Shown: positions 16,781 through 22,600 of the stretch, piece after piece
How the letters are laid out: each line of letters starts with the position of its first letter
Numbering within the stretch: the first letter of the stretch is position 1
Source: Streptomyces sp. ATexAB-D23
Lineage (GTDB): Bacteria; Actinomycetota; Actinomycetes; Streptomycetales; Streptomycetaceae
DNA: 64,000 bases
Reading direction: 5' to 3'
NCBI RefSeq assembly: GCF_000373645.1
Contig: NZ_KB892079.1
Location: 186,001-250,000 of the forward strand
Notes under the pieces: generated by a model
What the model was told of the DNA's origin: nothing
Database searches by the model: none
The model's input: only the letters and a program-made list of their open reading frames with translations
Made by a program: the position numbers and the translations under genes

Positions 16781-17361
16781 GCGCTCACTCCGAGGCAGTC
16801 GCGCATCCGGATCAGTCCGTCGCGCAGTCGGGTCTTGATCGTGCCGAGCGGTACCGCGAGCAGTTCGGCCACCTCGCGGTAGGTCAGCCCGCGGTAGTAC
16901 GCCAGCGTGACGGACTCCCGCTGCAATTCGGAGAGGGTCAGCATGCAGCGGCGCACCTGCTCGCGCTCCAGCCGGCTCTCGACCTGTTCGGTGACGTTGT
17001 CGAAGGGCGGCGTGCGGTCCAGCAGCGCCGCCTTGTGCTCGCGGGCGGCGGCCGCCTGCGCCGAGCGGACGCGGTCGACGGCGCGGTGGTGGGCCAGGGT
17101 GAGCACCCAGTTCATGGCGCTGCCCCGGGCGGCCCGGAAGCGCGACGCCGTACGCCACACCTCGACCAGGACCTCCTGGGCGACCTCCTCGGACTGGGCC
17201 GGATCGCGCAGGATGCTGCGGACGAGCCCGAGCACCGGACCGCTCACCGTGTCGTAGACCTGAGCGAAGGCGTCCTGGTCGCCCCGTGCGACCCTGCCCA
17301 TCAGCTCCTGGAGATCGGGCCCCGCCGAGGCCGTTCCGGTGATGTACACGGCTTCCTTCAC
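16777..17361 (-). CDS. sigK: ECF RNA polymerase sigma factor SigK
   Basis: 194 residues with sigma region 2 (about 24-92; DAFAQVYDTVSGPVLGLV and EEVAQEVLVEVWRTASRF) and region 4 (about 130-185; LSELQRESVTLAYYRGLTYREVAEL). The length is normal for ECF factors. GTG 17361 is preceded by GAAGGGAAC. It overlaps rskA by 4 bp. A promoter that matches the mycobacterial SigK recognition sequence lies about 39 bp upstream, so the operon is probably autoregulated. The regulon visible here comprises the molybdoenzyme and, probably, the fasciclin lipoprotein. Confidence 0.92.
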   Translation of the reverse strand: MKEAVYITGTASAGPDLQELMGRVARGDQDAFAQVYDTVSGPVLGLVRSILRDPAQSEEVAQEVLVEVWRTASRFRAARGSAMNWVLTLAHHRAVDRVRSAQAAAAREHKAALLDRTPPFDNVTEQVESRLEREQVRRCMLTLSELQRESVTLAYYRGLTYREVAELLAVPLGTIKTRLRDGLIRMRDCLGVSA

Positions 17362-17399
17362 GCGGGGTTCCCTTCGGTGGTCATCGCTCTCCTGGGGTG

Positions 17400-17426
17400 A
17401 TTCGGAGCCGGTGCCGGTGCGGATGG
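17400..17426 (-). promoter_or_regulatory. SigK-like autoregulatory promoter of sigK-rskA
   Basis: Read on the minus strand: CCATCC (17426-17421), a 15-bp spacer and CCGAAT (17405-17400), then about 38 bp to GTG 17361. Both hexamers equal the published mycobacterial SigK consensus elements as I recall them, although the spacer here is shorter than the one usually quoted. Confidence 0.65.
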
Positions 17427-17503
17427 GTCGGGGCGGGGAATCCTTGCACGCCTTCGCGGCCGGCGTGACGCCGTGAGCGGCGGACCCCGGCGGGAGCGGC
17501 CGG

Positions 17504-17526
17504 CCCGTACGTTCCGCTCGTACGGG
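17504..17526 (-). terminator. Hairpin after the membrane-protein gene
   Basis: CCCGTACG (17504-17511) and CGTACGGG (17519-17526) form a perfect 8-bp stem with a 7-nt loop, 25 bp past the stop of the leftward gene at 17551. Confidence 0.55.
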
Positions 17527-17550
17527 AAGTCCGCCCGGCGGCCGGCCCGT

Positions 17551-18540
17551 TCACCGGCCCGACGGCACCGCTTCGGCCGCCCGGTCCGGGAGCCCGCTCC
17601 CCGGCCGGGCCGCGGCCGTCCGGGGCGGGCGCCGCAGCGCCGCGTAGGCGCCGGTCGCGGTGGACAGAGCGATCAGGGCGGCACAGACGAGGGTCGCGCC
17701 GTCCGGGTGGATGAGGGGCTGGCCGCGCAGCGCCTGCCACAGGACCAGGGCGATGAGGGCCGCGTACGCGCCGGACGCCACCAGCACCAGGCGTAGCCGC
17801 ACCAGCGGGTCCCGCAGCCGGGGCACGTGGGTCGCCAGGGCGGCGAGGACGAGCAGGAACAGCGGGAGGACCTGGAGCGCGTGCATCCCCACGAAGTGCG
17901 GGATGCGCAGATCGCCCCCGGTCGTGGACCAGCCGGTGAGCGGCATCGAAGGCCCGCCGTCCGGGACGCCGACGGTGTGCGCGCCGATCACGTCCGCCGT
18001 GCCGAGCCGGTCGGCCGCCCGCTGTCCGGGCGTCGGCAGGGTCATCAGGAAGCCGAGGCCCGCGCCGGCGAGGGCCAGGAACACGCCCGCCCGGATCGCC
18101 GCGGCGGACGCGCGGTCCGCGATCCGGGCGCGCAGCAGCAGGATCGCGATGACGAGCATCGCGGCCCACAGGAAGGCCACGCTCACCCCCATCACCCGGA
18201 ACAGCAGGGCGTCGAGGTGGGTGGCGACGTTGAAGTGGCTCCGCTTCCCCCGCACCACCTGCCCGGTGATGATCACCATCTCGGCCAGGCCGGTCAGCGC
18301 GACCACGGTCCCGGCCCACCAGCCGGTGCGCCGGCCCCGGGTGACCAGCGTCAGCATCCAGGCGAGGCCGAGGGCGTAGACCACGAAGGAGATCGCGAAC
18401 TTGAAGGGCTTGGCCCAGATCGCCGCGCCCGCCAGGATCCGGTCGTCGGCCAGCAGGCCCACGCCCGAGACGACGGTTATGACGGCCATCGCGGCAGCGA
18501 AGAGGACTAAGGGTCGGTGCCAGGTGCGCCATTGCGGCAT
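17551..18540 (-). CDS. Polytopic membrane protein of unknown function
   Basis: 329 residues with about eight predicted membrane helices. Several charged or polar residues lie within or next to the helices (AIWAKPFKFAISF, FVGMHALQVLPLF). I do not recognise the family. ATG 18540 has AAGGGGG upstream. It is divergent from a MerR-family regulator, with a 22-bp palindrome between the two genes, so it is probably that regulator's target. By analogy with other MerR-controlled genes it could be a transporter or stress-related membrane protein, but nothing in the sequence names a substrate. Confidence 0.8.
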   Translation of the reverse strand: MPQWRTWHRPLVLFAAAMAVITVVSGVGLLADDRILAGAAIWAKPFKFAISFVVYALGLAWMLTLVTRGRRTGWWAGTVVALTGLAEMVIITGQVVRGKRSHFNVATHLDALLFRVMGVSVAFLWAAMLVIAILLLRARIADRASAAAIRAGVFLALAGAGLGFLMTLPTPGQRAADRLGTADVIGAHTVGVPDGGPSMPLTGWSTTGGDLRIPHFVGMHALQVLPLFLLVLAALATHVPRLRDPLVRLRLVLVASGAYAALIALVLWQALRGQPLIHPDGATLVCAALIALSTATGAYAALRRPPRTAAARPGSGLPDRAAEAVPSGR

Positions 18541-18569
18541 GGGTCCCCCTTGAGAGATTCGGCATTATG

Positions 18570-18591
18570 GATAGCGGCACTCTCCGCTATC
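18570..18591. promoter_or_regulatory. MerR-type palindromic operator
   Basis: GATAGCGG (18570-18577), 6-bp spacer, CCGCTATC (18584-18591): a perfect palindrome of 22 bp midway between the divergent membrane-protein and MerR genes. On the minus strand a -10-like CATAAT lies directly after it, so the palindrome would occupy the -35/-10 spacer as MerR-family sites do. Confidence 0.6.
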
Positions 18592-18649
18592 GGTAGGGGT
18601 ACTATCCACGCTGGGGGCGGAGTTGGCAAACGGAAGGAGCGAACGCGCG

Positions 18650-19324
18650 GTGCGCATGGGTGAGTTGAGCCGCAGGTCCGGGGTGCCGGTACCGACGATC
18701 AAGTTCTACGTACGGGAGGGGCTGCTGCCCGCCGGGCAGCTGACGAGCCCCAATCAGGCGAGTTACGACGCCGGGCACGAGCGCAGGCTGCGGCTGATCC
18801 GCGCCCTGCTGGACGTCGGCGGGCTCTCGCTGTCGGCCATCGGAGACGTGCTGCGGGCCATGGAGGACCCGGACCAGCCGGTGCACGACATTCTGGGGAT
18901 CGCGGCGAAGCGCCTCACTTCGTCACCCCGCGACGACTCCGATCCCGAACTGCGGGGCGCCCGCGAGGAGGTGCTGGCCCTGCTGAAGCGCAGGGGGTGG
19001 CGTGCCGGGACCGGGAGTGCGGGCTCGGAGGCCCTGGCCGAGGTGCTGGTGGCGCTGCGCCGGGCCGGGCACGGCGCCTTCATCGACCTGCTCGACGACT
19101 ACGCGGCGGCGGCCGAACAGGTCGCGCTCACCGACCTCGCCTACGTCAGCCGTGAGGCGGCCCGGGAGGACCTGGTCGAGAGAGTGGTCGTCGGCACCGT
19201 CCTCGGTGAAGCGATGTTCGGCGCGCTGCGGCGGCTCGCCCAGGCGGAGGCGTCCGCGCGCGTCTACGAGGACGGGGGAGGGGCGGAGGCGGAAGGGGCC
19301 GGGTCGGAAGAAGCCGGGGTCTGA
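18650..19324 (+). CDS. MerR-family transcriptional regulator
   Basis: 224 residues. The N-terminal winged HTH (MGELSRRSGVPVPTIKFYVREGLLP) is a clear MerR domain. A helical linker follows, then a C-terminal helical effector domain (about 110-215) with acidic low-complexity residues at the end. I chose GTG 18650 because GGAAGGAG lies 10 bp upstream; ATG 18656 or TTG 18623 are possible. It has no cysteine cluster, so it is unlikely to sense metals or thiols. Divergent to the membrane protein at 17551-18540 and probably controls it and itself via the palindrome between them. Confidence 0.88.
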   Translation: MRMGELSRRSGVPVPTIKFYVREGLLPAGQLTSPNQASYDAGHERRLRLIRALLDVGGLSLSAIGDVLRAMEDPDQPVHDILGIAAKRLTSSPRDDSDPELRGAREEVLALLKRRGWRAGTGSAGSEALAEVLVALRRAGHGAFIDLLDDYAAAAEQVALTDLAYVSREAAREDLVERVVVGTVLGEAMFGALRRLAQAEASARVYEDGGGAEAEGAGSEEAGV

Positions 19325-19331
19325 GGTGGCG

Positions 19332-19368
19332 CGACTGTGCCCCGGTCCGAGGGGCCGGGGCACAGTCG
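19332..19368. terminator. Bidirectional terminator hairpin
   Basis: CGACTGTGCCCCGG (19332-19345) and its perfect complement (19355-19368) form a 14-bp stem with a 9-nt loop between the convergent merR-type and siderophore-interacting genes. Confidence 0.75.
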
Positions 19369-19387
19369 GCGGTACGTACGCGGGGCG

Positions 19388-20230
19388 CTACGCGGCGCCC
19401 TCCTGTTCGCGCTCCACCTGCTCGTTCCACTCACGCTTGACGGAGCGCCAGGCGTCGTCGTCCTTGCCGAGTCGCCAGTAGCCGGAGATCGACAGCTGCG
19501 ACGCGGGGATCCGGCGCTCCAGGCGCAGGTGGCGGCGGATCTCCTTGACGAAGCCGGCCTCGCCGTGGACGAAGGCCTGCACATCGCCGGGCGGGAACTC
19601 CAGTTCCTTCACCGCCGCGGTGAGCCCCTCGCCGACCGGGCGGCCCGCGCGGTGCAGCCAGGTGACCTCGACGCCGTCGGGCGTGGCGATCTTCTGCTCC
19701 TCCGTCGCGTCCTCCACCTCGACGAACGCGCGGACCACCGCACCCGCCGGCATCTGCTCCAGCGCGGCGGCGACGGCCGGCAGCGCGCTCTCGTCGCCCA
19801 CCAGTAGGTGCCAGCCGGCCGACGCGTCGGGGGCGTAACCGCCGCCGGGGCCCAGGAACGTCACCTGGTCACCGGGCTCGGCGCGCGCCGCCCAGGGCCC
19901 CGCGAGGCCCTCGTCGCCGTGCACCACGAAGTCGATCGCCAGCTCGCGGGCGGCGGCGTCCCAGGAGCGGATCGTGTACGTACGGGTGGTGGGCCACAGC
20001 TCGCGGGGATACTCCTCGCGGATGCGGGCCATGTCGAAGGGGTGGGCGTAGTCCGCGCCCTCGGGGGCGAAGCACAGCTTGACGTAGTGGTCGGTGAAGC
20101 CCGAGAGCGTGAAGTCCGCGAGACCGTCACCGCCGAGCACCACCCGGATCATGTGCGGGGTGACCTGCTCGGTGCGCAGAACCTGCGCCCCCTGAGCCCT
20201 GGGTGCCCGCCGCTCCGGTCGTTCTGCCAC
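19388..20230 (-). CDS. Siderophore-interacting protein (FAD/NADPH ferric-siderophore reductase)
   Basis: 280 residues. The N-terminal FAD-binding domain has the RTYTIRSWD motif, and the C-terminal SIP domain has LLVGDESALPAVAAALEQMPAG and the terminal SISGYWRLGKDDDAW block typical of the ViuB/SIP family. The protein releases iron from imported ferric siderophores in the cytoplasm by reduction. The start is GTG 20230 with GGGAGCAAACC upstream. A DmdR/IdeR-type iron box lies 56 bp upstream, so it should be induced under iron limitation. No siderophore biosynthesis or uptake genes accompany it here. Confidence 0.92.
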   Translation of the reverse strand: MAERPERRAPRAQGAQVLRTEQVTPHMIRVVLGGDGLADFTLSGFTDHYVKLCFAPEGADYAHPFDMARIREEYPRELWPTTRTYTIRSWDAAARELAIDFVVHGDEGLAGPWAARAEPGDQVTFLGPGGGYAPDASAGWHLLVGDESALPAVAAALEQMPAGAVVRAFVEVEDATEEQKIATPDGVEVTWLHRAGRPVGEGLTAAVKELEFPPGDVQAFVHGEAGFVKEIRRHLRLERRIPASQLSISGYWRLGKDDDAWRSVKREWNEQVEREQEGAA

Positions 20231-20285
20231 GAGGTTTGCTCCCTGCTGCCGGAAATGGGGCCGTCGACCGATGGGGGCATCGATC

Positions 20286-20304
20286 TTAGGGTTACCTAAC
20301 TTAA
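20286..20304 (-). promoter_or_regulatory. Iron box (DmdR/IdeR-type operator)
   Basis: The 19-bp sequence starting TTAGGGTTACCTAA at 20286 matches about 14 of 19 positions of the DmdR consensus (TTAGGTTAGGCTAACCTAA) and lies upstream of the siderophore-interacting protein gene. It also overlaps the end of the neighbouring exonuclease gene region. Confidence 0.7.
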
Positions 20305-20308
20305 CACC

Positions 20309-21232
20309 TCAGGGGTGCAGTACGGCGAGCAGGCGCTGAAGCGCTCCGCCCAGCCCCCAGCGGGCCGCGAGAACGTCGAGCGCGGCCGGGTCGCGCGGCC
20401 CGGCCGGCAGCGCCGGGTCGAAGTCCGGCAGCGGCACGTCACCGGCGACCCGCACCACCTTCGGCGCGACGGCCACATAGGCGCGGGCCTCGTCCAGCCG
20501 CTTGCGCTGCGAGGGCGTCAGCCCGGACGCCGGGTCGTCCACCGCGGCCATGATCCCGGCCAGGTCGCCGAAGGCGTCCAGCAGCTTCGCGGCCGTCTTC
20601 TCGCCGATGCCGGGCACGCCGGGCAGTCCGTCGCTCGGGTCGCCGCGCAGCAGCGCCAGGTCCACGTAGCCCGGACCGTCCACCCCGTACCTCTCGCGCA
20701 GCCATGCCTCGTCCGTCACCTGGAGCGTGCCGACCCCCTTGAGCGGGTAGAGGACCCGCACCCGCCGGGCGTCGTCCACCAGCTGGTAGAGGTCCCGGTC
20801 GCCGGTCACGATGTCGACCGGCCCGGCCGCCCGGCCCGTCAGTGTGCCGATCACGTCGTCCGCCTCGTACCCCGCGACCCCGACCCGGGCGATGCCGAGG
20901 GTGTCCAGGACCTCCGCGATGACCGGCACCTGCGGCGCCAGCGTGTCGGGCGTCTCCTCCTCGTCGGGCACCCCGGCCCCGGTTCGAACCGCCACGCGGT
21001 GCGCCTTGTACGAAGGGATCAGGTCCACCCGCCACTGCGGCCGCCAGTCCGCGTCCCAGCAGGCGACGAGGTCGTCGGGCCGGTGGTCCTGCACGAGCCG
21101 GCCGATGAAGTCCAGCAGCCCGCGCACGGCGTTGACCGGGGTCCCGTCCGGCGCGCGCACCGAATCGGGCACGCCGAAGTAGGCGCGGAAATAGAGGGAA
21201 GCGGTGTCGAGGAGCATCAGGCGTCGCGTCAC
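20309..21232 (-). CDS. 5'-3' exonuclease (PolI N-terminal-like)
   Basis: About 307 residues from GTG 21232 (VTRRLMLLDTASLYF); an upstream ATG at 21250 and ATG 21217 are alternatives. It is a stand-alone copy of the 5'-nuclease domain of DNA polymerase I. Acidic metal-ligand motifs are present (LLDTASLYFRAYF, CWDADWRPQWR, GYEADDVIGTL, VTGDRDLYQLV), followed by the helix-three-turn-helix GVPGIGEKTAAKLLDAFG. It should remove flaps or RNA primers as a complement to PolI. The 3' end abuts the iron box of the neighbouring gene. Confidence 0.88.
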   Translation of the reverse strand: MTRRLMLLDTASLYFRAYFGVPDSVRAPDGTPVNAVRGLLDFIGRLVQDHRPDDLVACWDADWRPQWRVDLIPSYKAHRVAVRTGAGVPDEEETPDTLAPQVPVIAEVLDTLGIARVGVAGYEADDVIGTLTGRAAGPVDIVTGDRDLYQLVDDARRVRVLYPLKGVGTLQVTDEAWLRERYGVDGPGYVDLALLRGDPSDGLPGVPGIGEKTAAKLLDAFGDLAGIMAAVDDPASGLTPSQRKRLDEARAYVAVAPKVVRVAGDVPLPDFDPALPAGPRDPAALDVLAARWGLGGALQRLLAVLHP

Positions 21233-21475
21233 ACGCCGATGATGCCGCACGGCACCGACAGCGGCTGCCCCGGACGCGGTTCCCGGAGTCGGGGTTCGAA
21301 TATGTGATCTGGGTCACTCTTGTGTTTGCTCCGGGTAAGGCCGGGCAGGCGCGGCATCGGAGCGGACCACGTCGCATTTCGACTTTTGCACGTGCCAAAC
21401 GGACAGAATCCGTGCCGCTCCACGGTCTGCCGGCGGGGGTGGCAGACCGTTTTCGGTTCAACGCGTGAGGTGTAT
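21233..21475 (+). other. Leader region of the glycine-betaine transporter operon
   Basis: A 243-bp region shared by the divergent exonuclease and ABC transporter genes. It holds a strong hairpin with a T-tract (21422-21453, listed separately), the sequence GGGTAAGG (21333-21340) that could be part of a stress-type -10, and no convincing ORF. I could not match it to a known riboswitch by eye. Confidence 0.4.
21422..21453 (+). terminator. Intrinsic terminator in the leader of the ABC transporter operon
   Basis: ACGGTCTGCC (21422-21431) pairs perfectly with GGCAGACCGT (21441-21450) around a 9-nt loop and is followed by TTTTC. It lies only 23 bp before GTG 21476, so transcripts from promoters further upstream must pass it. 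It is therefore a candidate attenuator. Confidence 0.6.
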
Positions 21476-22600
21476 GTGTCCAGGCTGCAAGCCGAGCACT
21501 TGTACAAAGTTTTCGGCAGACGACCCGATCAAGCCGTGCAGAAGCTGAAGAGCGGCACCGACCGCGATGCGCTGCGCGCCGACGGAACGACCGCAGCGGT
21601 GATCGATGCATCGTTCACCGTGGAACCGGGCCACATCTTCGTCGTGATGGGGCTGTCCGGCTCGGGCAAGTCCACCTTGCTGCGGATGCTCAACGGCCTG
21701 CTGGAGCCCACTTCCGGCCAGGTGCTCTTCGACGGTGAGGATCTGACCGCGCTGAGCCCCGCCCAGCTCCGTCACGTCCGCTCCACCAAGATCAGCATGG
21801 TGTTCCAGCACTTCGCGCTCTTCCCCCACCGGAGCGTCCTGGAGAACGCCGCGTACGGCCTGGAGGTGCAGGGCGTCCCGCGCGCCGAGCGCCACCGCCG
21901 CGCCGCCGAGGCCCTGGAGCTGACCGGCCTCGCCGGCTGGGAGAAGTCCTGGCCCGACGAGCTGTCCGGCGGCATGCAGCAGCGCGTGGGCCTCGCCCGC
22001 GCGCTCGCCACCGACGCCGACCTGCTCCTGATGGACGAGTCGTTCAGCGCGCTCGACCCGCTGATCCGCCGCGACATGCAGGACCAGCTCCTGGAGCTGC
22101 AGAAGCGGCTGAAGAAGACGATCGTCTTCATCACCCACGACCTCAACGAGGCCATGCGCCTCGGCGACCGCATCGCCGTGATGCGCGACGGGGAGATAGT
22201 CCAGCTCGGCACCGCCGAGGACATCCTCGTCACCCCGGCCAACGACTACGTCGCCTCCTTCACCCAGGACGTGGACCGCTCCCGGGTGCTGACCGCGGGC
22301 GCCATCATGGCCGAACCGCACACCGTCATGGGCACCCCCGACGACGAGGGCAAGGAGCTGCGGACCCCGGCCGACGTGCTGCGGGCCGCCCCGGCCACCG
22401 TCACGGAGTCCACGCCGATCATCGAGCTGTTCACGCCCTGCTCGCAGAGCGGGGTCGCGGTCGCCGTGACCGACGACAAGGGCAAGCTCGTGGGCGTCGT
22501 GCCCCGGGCCCGGCTGCTCGCCGTGCTCGGCGAGCCGATGACCCCCGCCGAGGCGCCCCAGGACGCCGCGACCACGCTGAAGAAGGTGGCCGGTGTTTAG
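21476..22600 (+). CDS. Glycine betaine/proline-type ABC transporter ATP-binding protein
   Basis: 374 residues. The ABC domain (about 15-265) has Walker A GLSGSGKST, Q-loop FQHFALFPHRSVLENA, signature LSGGMQQRVGLARAL and Walker B LLLMDESFSALD. A C-terminal CBS-type region (about 290-365, ADVLRAAPATVTESTPIIELF) follows. This OpuAA/ProV architecture belongs to osmoprotectant uptake systems, where the CBS part senses ionic strength. GTG 21476 has GAGGTG upstream. The 3' end overlaps the permease gene by 8 bp, so the two are translationally coupled. Confidence 0.93.
   Translation: MSRLQAEHLYKVFGRRPDQAVQKLKSGTDRDALRADGTTAAVIDASFTVEPGHIFVVMGLSGSGKSTLLRMLNGLLEPTSGQVLFDGEDLTALSPAQLRHVRSTKISMVFQHFALFPHRSVLENAAYGLEVQGVPRAERHRRAAEALELTGLAGWEKSWPDELSGGMQQRVGLARALATDADLLLMDESFSALDPLIRRDMQDQLLELQKRLKKTIVFITHDLNEAMRLGDRIAVMRDGEIVQLGTAEDILVTPANDYVASFTQDVDRSRVLTAGAIMAEPHTVMGTPDDEGKELRTPADVLRAAPATVTESTPIIELFTPCSQSGVAVAVTDDKGKLVGVVPRARLLAVLGEPMTPAEAPQDAATTLKKVAGV

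Noticed and set aside
21250..21475. Known riboswitch (c-di-AMP ydaO, ykkC guanidine) before the ABC transporter
   Set aside because: The core motifs of these classes could not be found by eye; only the terminator hairpin is solid.
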